Notes: a model not told the origin generated them from the sequence alone. Positions 1 through 5,061 are shown, counted from the stretch's first letter. The stretch is DNA of 5,061 nucleotides from Phytoactinopolyspora endophytica (GCF_004138495.1 NZ_ML142856.1:252606-257666), one strand, 5' to 3'. Made by a program: numbers and translations.

Positions 1-629
1 CCGACCAGATCCGCGGTGAGCCCGAGCCTCCGGTACACGGACATGGCGTTGGGGCTCGCATATCGGACGGTACCCTCGGCGTCGACCCGGACCAGCCCGT
101 CGCCGACGCGCGGCGCTCCCCGCCGGCCCATGTCGGTCCGTCGGGCATGCGGGAACCGGCCTTCGACGATGAGCTTGGCGAGGTCACCGGCCGACTCGAG
201 GTAGGCGAGTTCGAGTCGGCTCGGGGTCCGGACGGATACCAGGTTGGTGTGCCGCCCGATCACCCCGATGATCCGGTCCCGCCGGCGGACCGGGATCTGC
301 TCGACCCGCACCGGCACGTCGTCCCACCACTCCGGGTCACCTTCGCGTTTGATCGCGCCCTCTGCGTACGCCGCGTCGATCAACGGCTTACGCCCTTTGG
401 CCAGGAAATTCCCGACGACGTCCTCGACGTACGCCGTCGGTCCCGTCGTGGGGCGCATCTGAGCGACCGCCCAGTAACCGGCGCCGTCCTTGTCGGGCAC
501 CCACAGCACCAGGTCCGCGAAAGACAGGTCCGCCATCATCTGCCAGTCCGCGACCAGAGCGTGCAGCCACTCCAGTTCCGCCTCGGTGAGGTCGGTATGG
601 CGATGGACGACATCGTTCAACGACGGCAC
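1..629 (-). CDS. pdtaS: PdtaS-type sensor histidine kinase, N-terminal part (cut by window edge)
   Basis: The reverse strand reads open from a GTG at 629-627 to the left edge, giving 209 complete codons with no stop. The N-terminus (VPSLNDVVHRHTDL) and stretches such as ADWQMMADLSFADLVLWVP, AQMRPTTGPT and VRVEQIPVRRRDRIIGV match actinobacterial PdtaS, whose Streptomyces relatives begin MPSLNEL, which supports this GTG. Residues about 1-155 form the GAF-like sensor domain. From about 172 (GAPRVGDGLVRVDAEG, then YASPNAMSVYRRLG) the PAS domain begins. The HisKA_2 and ATPase domains lie outside the window. In Mycobacterium this cytosolic kinase phosphorylates PdtaR, an ANTAR-domain antiterminator that binds RNA. 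A GGGGAGG lies about 12 bases before the start, rather far for a Shine-Dalgarno. The gene is divergent from the DUF2785 gene. Identity is recognised from memory of the family; function is by homology. Confidence 0.93.
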   Translation of the reverse strand, partial: MPSLNDVVHRHTDLTEAELEWLHALVADWQMMADLSFADLVLWVPDKDGAGYWAVAQMRPTTGPTAYVEDVVGNFLAKGRKPLIDAAYAEGAIKREGDPEWWDDVPVRVEQIPVRRRDRIIGVIGRHTNLVSVRTPSRLELAYLESAGDLAKLIVEGRFPHARRTDMGRRGAPRVGDGLVRVDAEGTVRYASPNAMSVYRRLGLTADLV

Positions 630-747
630 TCGTCGAGGTTACCTCCCCAGCCCGTCCTGGCGTTCCACCGGTCCGCGTCGCCTGTTATCGATCTGAAGCC
701 GGACCTCCCCTCGTCAAAGAGAGGGTGCATCTGGGAAGATTCTATTC
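630..747. promoter_or_regulatory. Divergent intergenic region between pdtaS and the DUF2785 gene
   Basis: These 118 bases must hold the promoters of both divergent genes. On the minus strand a TTGACG (717-712) resembles a -35 box for pdtaS, but no TANNNT hexamer lies 16-19 bases downstream, so the promoter is not settled. A small dyad, CCCTC (708-712) with GAGGG (721-725), surrounds that TTGACG and could be a regulator site or chance. GGGAAG at 733-738 is a plausible ribosome binding site for the GTG at 748, nine bases away. Confidence 0.35.
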
Positions 748-1656
748 GTGCAGAGGTCGTCGTACTGGGAGCGGGTCGTCGCCGAGGGCTACCGCGTACC
801 CCAGGGCGAGGCGCTCGATGAGCTGACCACAGAGCTCGTCGCCATGCTTGGCGAACCCGACCCGCACGTCCGGGACGGCATCGCGTACTCCGTGCTGCAC
901 ACCTGGATCTCCGAAGGCGTCTACGATCACCTGCTCAGCGGGCTGGGCGACGGCTTGGCGTATGGCCTCAGAGAGAGCGGCGGCGACGACGAGGAGACGG
1001 TGCTGCGGCGGTCATACTCCGCGCTCACCCTGGGGGCCGTCGTCGCGCGTGACAACCTGATCTACAGCCTGTCACCCACGGTAGTCCTCACCTGGGCCGA
1101 CTACGCGGTGGCGTGGTTTCTCGGCGAGGAAGACCTGCGCGGCTGGGAGCCGGACGTGGGGTGGGTGCACGCCATCACACACGGCGCCGATCTGATCGCC
1201 ACCTTGACGGCCTCTCGCCACCTTGGGACCGACGAGCTGACGGTGCTTCTCGATGTGATCGCCGAGCGCCTGCTGAAGCCGACGGAGCAGCGGTTCAGCG
1301 GCATGGAGGACGAGCGTCTCGCGTTCGCCACGATGTCCTTGCTCCACCGTGATCTCGTCCCGACGGAGACGGTGGAGGCATGGCTGGAACGGCTCGCAGA
1401 GCGTATCGCCGGATCCGAACCGCCGAACGGACCGGAGTCTCCGAACCGGGCCAACATCACCGCCTACCTCCGGGCCCTCCACCTCCAGCTGCTGCTCGGT
1501 GTGCACGGCACGCCGGCCCAGGACGCGTCGGCGTCGCCGCACACGGCGCCGGCAGCACGCACCGACCTGCTGATCGCGCTGCAGAACGCGTTGCGCGCCG
1601 GCTCGCCCTGGCTGTACCGGCAGACCGCGGGACCGCCGCCTCAGCCGTCGAGGTGA
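748..1656 (+). CDS. DUF2785 family protein, function unknown
   Basis: The product is 302 residues from a GTG start, with GGGAAG nine bases upstream. It is soluble and probably helical: no signal peptide or membrane segment is visible. It carries the conserved blocks I associate with DUF2785: an N-terminal WERVVAEGYRVP, RDGIAYSVLHTWI near 42-54, RRSYSALTLGAVVARDNL near 87-104, then DLRGWEPDVGWVHAITHGADLI at about 129-150 with two conserved-looking histidines (141, 145), and FSGMEDERLAFATM near 183-196. The length fits the family. Residues about 220-240 and 254-272 are Pro/Ser/Ala/Asn-rich and look like flexible linkers, and the C-terminus is proline-rich. No function is established for this family and I assign none. 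It is divergent from pdtaS and convergent with the GlxA-type gene, 35 bases from that gene's stop, so it is probably transcribed alone. Confidence 0.85.
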   Translation: MQRSSYWERVVAEGYRVPQGEALDELTTELVAMLGEPDPHVRDGIAYSVLHTWISEGVYDHLLSGLGDGLAYGLRESGGDDEETVLRRSYSALTLGAVVARDNLIYSLSPTVVLTWADYAVAWFLGEEDLRGWEPDVGWVHAITHGADLIATLTASRHLGTDELTVLLDVIAERLLKPTEQRFSGMEDERLAFATMSLLHRDLVPTETVEAWLERLAERIAGSEPPNGPESPNRANITAYLRALHLQLLLGVHGTPAQDASASPHTAPAARTDLLIALQNALRAGSPWLYRQTAGPPPQPSR

Positions 1657-1691
1657 GCAGCACCTCGGGCGGTGTGCGGCGTGCAGCGCCT

Positions 1692-2663
1692 TTAGCTTGT
1701 GTGGTGGTGGAACGTCGCCCGATACGCCTGAGGCGTCGTCCCGAGACGACGGCCGAAGTGGTGCCGGAGTGCAGCCGCGGTACCGAACCCGGTGGCGGTC
1801 GCGATCGCGTCAACGGTGTCGTCGCCCCGTTCCAGCATCCGCTGCGCCGCCGCCACCCTCCGTCCCAGCAACCAGTCGTACGGTGTGGTGCCGGTCTCGG
1901 CGCGGAAGCGTCGAGCGAACGTCCTCGGTGACATCGAGGCCATCACCGCCAGCCCGTCGATCGTCAGCTCGTCGTCCAGGTGCGCTTCCATATAGTCGAG
2001 GATGCCCGCCAACGTGTGTGCCGGCGTCGGCCGGACCGGCGCCTCGACGAACTGGGCCTGGCCACCGTCCCGGTGCGGCGGTACCACCATCCGGCGGGCC
2101 ACCATCGTCGCGACCTCCGCCCCGAACTCCTTGCGCCACAGGTGCAGGCAGGCGTCGAGCCCGGCCGCCGTTCCGGCGCTGGTGATCACCGGATCGTCGT
2201 CGACGTACAGCACGTCGGGATCCACCTTCGCGGCCGGGAAACGCTCGGCCAGCTCATCGGTGTACATCCAATGAGTCGTGCACCGCCGCCCGTCCAGAAG
2301 CCCGGCGACGCCCAGGACGAAGGCGCCTGAACAGACCGAGAGCACGCGCGCTCCGCGTTCCACGGCCGCACGCAGCGCCGAAAGGACCTCCTCCGGGTAC
2401 AGGTCCCGCCGGGCGTCGACCAGGTTCCGGGGCACCGCCGGAATGCCGATCAGGTCGGCGTCGGCCAGCAGTTCCGGGCCGTTGGGCACCATGAGATCAA
2501 AGCCCATCGAGGTCGGCACGGCGCCGGGCCGTGGCGCGCACAGCGCGAAATCGAACGTGGGCAGCCCCTGGTCCGAGCGGTCGACCCCGAAACTCTCACA
2601 GAGCACACCCAGCTCGAACGGTGCGACACCAGGGAACGCGACGACGGCGACATTCTGGAGCAT
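1692..2663 (-). CDS. GlxA family transcriptional regulator (DJ-1/PfpI-like domain + AraC helix-turn-helix)
   Basis: The product is 323 residues. Residues about 3-175 form a DJ-1/PfpI (class I glutamine amidotransferase-like) domain: AVVAFPGVAPFELGV near the start, and the nucleophile elbow SVCSGAFVLG with Cys111 followed by GLLDGRRCTTHW. Residues about 215-320 form an AraC/XylS DNA-binding domain with two helix-turn-helices: IDGLAVMASMSPRTFARRFR (234-253) and VDAIATATGFGTAAALRHHF (284-303), ending GTTPQAYR. In this family the N-terminal domain is thought to sense a ligand and is usually not an enzyme; the effector here is unknown. I chose the ATG at 2663 because homology starts directly after it. 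An in-frame GTG at 2720 would place the operator-like repeats inside the gene. GGAG is only two bases from the ATG, so initiation may be weak. The protein ends HHHTS. It is convergent with DUF2785 and divergent from the small membrane protein, and probably autoregulated through 2674-2757. Confidence 0.92.
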   Translation of the reverse strand: MLQNVAVVAFPGVAPFELGVLCESFGVDRSDQGLPTFDFALCAPRPGAVPTSMGFDLMVPNGPELLADADLIGIPAVPRNLVDARRDLYPEEVLSALRAAVERGARVLSVCSGAFVLGVAGLLDGRRCTTHWMYTDELAERFPAAKVDPDVLYVDDDPVITSAGTAAGLDACLHLWRKEFGAEVATMVARRMVVPPHRDGGQAQFVEAPVRPTPAHTLAGILDYMEAHLDDELTIDGLAVMASMSPRTFARRFRAETGTTPYDWLLGRRVAAAQRMLERGDDTVDAIATATGFGTAAALRHHFGRRLGTTPQAYRATFHHHTS

Positions 2664-2673
2664 TGCTCCATTC

Positions 2674-2757
2674 TGGCAGGACTTTGGCAGGAAGTCGATG
2701 CTAGACGACAGTCCTGCCACTGTTGGCAGGATGCCGATAGTAGAAGACTTTCTGCCA
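2674..2757. promoter_or_regulatory. Operator-like array of five TGGCAGGA octamers with nested dyads
   Basis: TGGCAGGA occurs at 2674-2681, 2685-2692 and 2724-2731 on the plus strand and inverted at 2712-2719. A fifth inverted copy with one mismatch (TTCTGCCA) is at 2750-2757. The copies at 2712-2731 form a perfect palindrome, TCCTGCCA-N4-TGGCAGGA. The copies at 2685-2696 and 2746-2757 form an outer dyad over 12 bases with one mismatch (TGGCAGGAAGTC against TGGCAGAAAGTC). Both dyads centre at about 2721. The array fills the gap between the GlxA-type gene and the divergent small gene. A TACTAT on the minus strand (2742-2737) could be the -10 box of the regulator gene; its start of transcription would then fall in the inner palindrome, which would suit autorepression. 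The repeats are directly visible; binding by the adjacent regulator is inference. Confidence 0.7.
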
Positions 2758-2924
2758 TGTTCCTCTACATCGTCCTACTTCTGGCTCTCATCGCCGCGGT
2801 CGCGTGCATGGTCCGGTGGGTACGTGTCGACGGCGGGCCACAGCCGGCGTCCAGGCACCACCATGAGAACGAATGGTCGCAGGACCTCCCCAGCTGCCCC
2901 TACACCCAGCGCATCCTGCCCTGA
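2757..2924 (+). CDS. Small single-pass membrane protein (55 residues), unknown function
   Basis: The frame opens at ATG 2757 and ends at TGA 2922-2924. It starts MFLYIVLLLALIAAVACMVR, a hydrophobic helix over residues about 2-19, followed by positive charges (R20, R23). This suggests a single membrane anchor with a cytosolic tail by the positive-inside rule. The 35-residue tail is hydrophilic, with an RHHHENEW stretch and SCPY near the end. Third codon positions are mostly G or C over the whole frame, which supports real coding. Cys17 sits inside the helix and the residues before it do not make a proper lipobox, so I do not call a lipoprotein. No good Shine-Dalgarno is visible (a weak GAAGA at 2743-2747), and the ATG overlaps the last operator octamer by one base. 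I do not recognise the family. It is divergent from the GlxA-type gene and is probably its regulatory partner. Confidence 0.55.
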   Translation: MFLYIVLLLALIAAVACMVRWVRVDGGPQPASRHHHENEWSQDLPSCPYTQRILP

Positions 2925-2931
2925 CTTGGTT

Positions 2932-3047
2932 GCGCAGAGTGGGGCGAGGAGATCTCCAGGCCCGGGGTTACGCCGGGCATATCGCACCCGGTCGGTCTGT
3001 GGCCCGGTTGGGCTTTAGCCTGGCGATCTCCTTGCCCCACTCTGCGC
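2932..3047. repeat. Long inverted repeat, 30-bp arms with 56-base loop; possible terminator, structured RNA or MITE-like element
   Basis: The arms 2932-2961 and 3018-3047 are complementary at 28 of 30 positions, beginning GCGCAGAGTGGGGC on the outside. One exception, 2946/3033, is G-U in a plus-strand RNA; the other, 2955/3024, is a true mismatch. Pairing can extend outwards by three (2931 U-G 3048, 2930 U-A 3049, 2929 G-U 3050). The loop holds two small stems, CCGGG/CCCGG (2973-2977 with 2987-2991) and GCCC/GGGC (3002-3005 with 3010-3013). The element sits between convergent stop codons, 7 bases after the small membrane gene and 13 bases from the carrier gene. Neither side has a T-run and I see no target-site duplication. 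The repeat is certain; whether it is a bidirectional terminator, an RNA gene or a mobile-element relic is open. Confidence 0.92.
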
Positions 3048-3060
3048 GATGGCCAGAGAA

Positions 3061-3279
3061 TCAGGCTGAGAGAACCACCAGGATGTCACCTTCTTGGACG
3101 ACGTCCCCGGCAGCGACCTTGACATCGGCGACGACGCCGGCGTTCTCGGCGAGCACGGGGATCTCCATCTTCATCGACTCGAGCACGAGCAGCGTGGCGC
3201 CGGCCTCGATGCGATCGCCTTCCGACACCGCAACGGAATGCACATTCGCCACCATCTCGGCAGCCACCTGCTCGGCCAC
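3061..3279 (-). CDS. Stand-alone biotinyl/lipoyl-attachment protein (TB7.3-like carrier)
   Basis: The product is 72 residues, nearly the length of mycobacterial TB7.3 (Rv3221c, about 71). It is a single biotinyl/lipoyl domain: AEQVAAEMVANV, VSEGDRIEAGATLLVL, the attachment motif ESMKMEIPV with Lys37 as the modified lysine, and the mirror half-domain VKVAAGDVVQEGDILVVLS. EAMKM/ESMKM is the typical biotinylation motif, so biotin is more likely than lipoate. Such proteins resemble the carrier part of acyl-CoA carboxylases, but no carboxylase gene is nearby and the partner is unknown. The GTG at 3279 is chosen because AAGGAG lies eight bases upstream and homology begins there; the in-frame extension to an upstream ATG at 3402 has no homology. 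The gene is divergent from DUF5317. It has the same order and orientation relative to pdtaS as in M. tuberculosis, but with about 2.4 kb between them. Confidence 0.93.
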   Translation of the reverse strand: MAEQVAAEMVANVHSVAVSEGDRIEAGATLLVLESMKMEIPVLAENAGVVADVKVAAGDVVQEGDILVVLSA

Positions 3280-3403
3280 GTGACTTCTCTCCTTAAGGCT
3301 CATGACACCTGATGCGCAGTTCACCCTACGCCGCCCACCTGTGAACATAGAGGTCGCACCTGACGGGCGTGGCATCCACAAGTTCGCACCCATCACGGCC
3401 ACT
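3280..3403. promoter_or_regulatory. Divergent intergenic region between the biotinyl protein and DUF5317 genes
   Basis: This 124-base stretch must carry start signals for both directions. Towards the carrier gene there is a clear Shine-Dalgarno in TTAAGGAG on the minus strand, eight bases before the GTG. A TAGGGT on the minus strand (3328-3323) fits TANNNT and would give a leader of roughly 40 bases, but no -35 box accompanies it. Towards the DUF5317 gene no ribosome binding site precedes the ATG at 3404. I see no convincing plus-strand promoter. Confidence 0.35.
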
Positions 3404-4216
3404 ATGAATAATGTGGTCCTCGTTGTGCTCGCGCTGGCGGCCGGCTTAAGCGTCGGCTACGCCAAGCGCGGCAGCCTGCGCCGGCTCGCGGATCCCCCGC
3501 CCGCGCGGAACCGCCTGCTGCTCACAGCGCTCGGCCTGTACATCCTCGCGGTCTTCGCGAGCTGGGCCTGGGACTCGGCCCTGGCGATACTGTCAGGACT
3601 GGCCTGGCTCGTCGTGGCCTTCTACGCATGGGTGAACCGCTGGGCACCGGGTGCACGACTGATCGCGCTCGGGATCGCAGCGAACGCGTTCGTGCTCATC
3701 TTCAACGGCTCGGTGCCCGTCTCGCCCGACGCGGCGGCTCGCGCCGGGGCGGAGGCAGAGGTCGTCAATACCGACAGCACCGAGCCGGCCGACGACTCCA
3801 CGCGCCTCTCGTGGCTCTCCAAGAACATCCCAGTGGCGTTCCCACCGCGGCCCGAGGTGGTCAGCCCCGGTGACATCGCGATCGCCGCCGGACTCGCCGC
3901 CGTCCTTGCGACCGGGATGACCGGACGACGGCCCAGCACCAACGTCCTGCCGGACAGGCGCCGCTACCGCTACCCCGAGGACGACGGTCGCGACGAAGCC
4001 ACCACCGACCACCTGGTGGACGACGCGGACGCGACCGCGGAGTCGCACGCGTCACACGATGACGCATCGACCACGCCGAATGTGGCGGCATCGCGTACGT
4101 CGCACGGAAGAGTCCACAGCATCCATGCGACAATGAGGGGCCGGAGAAAGGGCGACACCGCCCCGATCCGGCACCAGAGTCCCAGTCGAGACGACTTAAG
4201 GAGTGGCCATGGGTAA
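3404..4216 (+). CDS. DUF5317 family multi-pass membrane protein
   Basis: The product is 270 residues from the ATG at 3404. Hydrophobic segments lie at about 4-20, 37-56, 60-78, 84-102 and 157-172, giving roughly five membrane passes. The KRGSLRRLAD after the first segment, PGARLIALGIAANAFVLIFN with NGSVPVS near 82-107, and VVSPGDIAIAAGLAAVL near 152-168 are the marks by which I recognise DUF5317. No function is established for this family. Residues about 175-270 form a long hydrophilic tail rich in Asp, Thr, His and Arg with no recognisable domain; third-position G/C bias weakens over its last 35 codons. No Shine-Dalgarno precedes 3404. A GTG at 3413 or 3425 in the same frame could be the real start, or the mRNA may be leaderless. 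A longer frame starting at 3302 adds 34 residues without family similarity. The stop overlaps the bL37 start by eight bases. Confidence 0.8.
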   Translation: MNNVVLVVLALAAGLSVGYAKRGSLRRLADPPPARNRLLLTALGLYILAVFASWAWDSALAILSGLAWLVVAFYAWVNRWAPGARLIALGIAANAFVLIFNGSVPVSPDAAARAGAEAEVVNTDSTEPADDSTRLSWLSKNIPVAFPPRPEVVSPGDIAIAAGLAAVLATGMTGRRPSTNVLPDRRRYRYPEDDGRDEATTDHLVDDADATAESHASHDDASTTPNVAASRTSHGRVHSIHATMRGRRKGDTAPIRHQSPSRDDLRSGHG

Positions 4217-4283
4217 GAAGGCGCGCAAGCGCAAGGGCCGCAAGAAGAGCGCAGCCAACCACGGCAAGCGCCCCAACGCGTGA
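4209..4283 (+). CDS. 50S ribosomal protein bL37 (24 residues)
   Basis: This tiny gene starts at ATG 4209 with AAGGAG five bases upstream and ends at TGA 4281-4283. The product begins MGKKARKRKGRKK and ends ANHGKRPNA; 11 of 24 residues are Lys or Arg. The length and the C-terminal ANHGKRPNA match bL37, the actinobacterial ribosomal protein first found in cryo-EM structures of the Mycobacterium smegmatis ribosome, where it lies in the large subunit near the peptidyl transferase centre. Its start overlaps the end of the DUF5317 gene by eight bases (ATG at 4209, TAA at 4214-4216), so it may be translationally coupled or have its own promoter inside that gene. A GACAAT at 4129-4134 is a weak -10 candidate. 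Its stop lies ten bases from the stop of the convergent SDR gene. It is easily missed because of its size; the match is strong. Confidence 0.9.
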   Translation: MGKKARKRKGRKKSAANHGKRPNA

Positions 4284-4293
4284 CGCTCTGCAG

Positions 4294-5055
4294 CTAGCGA
4301 GCGATGCCGGACCGTCGTCCGAGGCACATGCCACCGACGCCGTCCGGCAGCTCGGCTGCGAACTCCTCCGAATCACCCATGGGTTCGTATCGTAGGTCCC
4401 GCCTGGCGTTGTCAATGTCGTAGGCGGTACGTGTGTTGGCAGAGACCCCGAAATACGTCCCATAGGACACATCCGCGTCCAGCGCAGCCCGGACCATCCG
4501 CTGAAGGTCGTCCGGAGCCAGCCAGCCAGCCAAGGCGCCGGTGTCGACCGGCCGCCATTGACACGCACCGAGTCTCAACACCACGACCGACACATCGCTG
4601 GTGGCCGAGACCATATGACCATATCCTTCGGCGAACACCTTGGTCGCGCCGTAGGCACAACAAGGGCGCGCGGGCCACGACGGCTCGATGACGCCCATGT
4701 CCGATCCGACATATCCGCCGACCGCATGCACCGAACTGGCCAGCACGACCTTTCGCACACCCAGCGAGCGTGCTGACTCGAGCACGTTCACCACGGCGTC
4801 GATGTTGGGGGCACGCAGATCAGCCCACCGAGCCATGGGCATGGGGTTCGCCGCAAGATGGACCACGGCGTCGACGCCGCTCAAGACCGTCGACACGAAC
4901 CCGGGATCCGCCAGATCCCCGACCGCCATGTCCGCACCGGCCCATCCGGAGAACTCCCGGACATCCACCGCGCGAACCTTGACGCCGTCGAGGCCGGGCC
5001 ACAGCATCTGCGCCACGTTGCCGGCCGCACCCGTGACGAGAACATTGGATTCCAC
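4294..5055 (-). CDS. NAD-dependent epimerase/dehydratase family protein, uronate dehydrogenase-like
   Basis: The product is 253 residues from a GTG at 5055-5053, an extended-type SDR oxidoreductase. The NAD-binding motif is VTGAAGNVA (7-15), where the third glycine of the usual GxxGxxG is alanine. DLADP at 48-52 and VVHLAAN near 64-70 complete the Rossmann fold. The catalytic residues are Ser107/Ser108 in LASSVHAVGGY and Tyr135-x3-Lys139 in YGATK. The SSxH motif, RLGAC at 161-165, WLAPDDLQRMVRAAL at 178-192 and FGVSANTR near 202-209 follow the layout of bacterial uronate dehydrogenases, which oxidise uronic acids to aldarolactones with NAD. The length is slightly below the usual 265. The exact substrate is uncertain; another sugar or nucleotide-sugar dehydrogenase is possible. 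No uronate pathway gene is in view, though only six bases upstream are visible. An upstream in-frame start beyond the edge cannot be excluded. Confidence 0.85.
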   Translation of the reverse strand: MESNVLVTGAAGNVAQMLWPGLDGVKVRAVDVREFSGWAGADMAVGDLADPGFVSTVLSGVDAVVHLAANPMPMARWADLRAPNIDAVVNVLESARSLGVRKVVLASSVHAVGGYVGSDMGVIEPSWPARPCCAYGATKVFAEGYGHMVSATSDVSVVVLRLGACQWRPVDTGALAGWLAPDDLQRMVRAALDADVSYGTYFGVSANTRTAYDIDNARRDLRYEPMGDSEEFAAELPDGVGGMCLGRRSGIAR

Positions 5056-5061
5056 GGCACC

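Noticed and set aside
147..821. Open plus-strand frame of 224 codons
   Set aside because: It is antisense to the clear pdtaS frame; the product is Arg/Pro/His-rich with no recognisable family, as expected for a shadow in high-GC DNA.
2664..2720. Longer N-terminus for the GlxA-type regulator from a GTG at 2720
   Set aside because: The extra 19 residues lie upstream of the conserved domain start and are encoded by the repeated octamers, which look like binding sites.
2278..3018. Open plus-strand frame of 246 codons crossing the regulator, the operator array and the inverted repeat
   Set aside because: It is Ser/Arg/Pro-rich, antisense to the GlxA-type gene, and would run through non-coding repeats; no domain is visible.
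2925..3060. tRNA or known riboswitch in the region between the convergent genes
   Set aside because: The dominant fold is one long hairpin; no cloverleaf, CCA end or riboswitch core motif that I recognise is present.
3320..3348. TTCACC-N17-GAACAT as a plus-strand promoter for the DUF5317 gene
   Set aside because: It matches consensus at only about 4 of 6 and 3 of 6 positions, so it is not distinguishable from chance.
3280..3402. Longer N-terminus for the biotinyl protein from an ATG at 3402
   Set aside because: A good Shine-Dalgarno serves the GTG at 3279, the shorter form matches the TB7.3 length, and the extension would cover the divergent promoter region.
4284..4303. Possible terminator hairpin CGCTC/GAGCG between bL37 and the SDR gene
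   Set aside because: There are only five pairs, a ten-base loop and no T-run, and half of it lies in the SDR coding end; too weak to call.

Overview
The window is high-GC DNA with strong G/C bias at third codon positions, GTG starts in several genes, and gene families typical of Actinomycetes: a PdtaS-type sensor kinase, a stand-alone biotinyl/lipoyl carrier protein like mycobacterial TB7.3, a DUF5317 membrane protein, and the 24-residue ribosomal protein bL37. It is very probably an actinobacterial chromosome. The genus cannot be named from the sequence. No rRNA, tRNA, CRISPR array, transposase or phage gene was seen.

Layout from left to right. (1) 1-629, minus strand: N-terminal part of the histidine kinase PdtaS, running off the left edge. 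(2) 748-1656, plus: a DUF2785 protein of unknown function, divergent from pdtaS. (3) 1692-2663, minus: a GlxA-type regulator (DJ-1/PfpI-like domain plus AraC helix-turn-helix), convergent with DUF2785. (4) 2674-2757: a dense operator-like array of five TGGCAGGA-type octamers, four of them forming two nested dyads around position 2721. (5) 2757-2924, plus: a 55-residue single-pass membrane protein whose start codon lies at the edge of the array. (6) 2932-3047: a long near-perfect inverted repeat with 30-bp arms. (7) 3061-3279, minus: the biotinyl/lipoyl carrier protein. (8) 3404-4216, plus: a DUF5317 membrane protein, divergent from the carrier gene. (9) 4209-4283, plus: bL37, overlapping the end of the DUF5317 gene by 8 bases. 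(10) 4294-5055, minus: a uronate-dehydrogenase-like SDR enzyme, convergent with bL37.

The carrier gene and pdtaS are in the same order and orientation as TB7.3 (Rv3221c) and PdtaS (Rv3220c) in Mycobacterium tuberculosis, as I recall that map, where they are neighbours. Here about 2.4 kb separates them: DUF2785, the GlxA-type regulator with its operator array, the small membrane protein and the long inverted repeat. I infer that this block is an accessory cassette in a conserved neighbourhood. Its most promising content is a compact unit in which a GlxA-type regulator appears to control itself and a divergent tiny membrane protein, whose transcript would end in a large hairpin. The remaining genes look like ordinary chromosomal genes.
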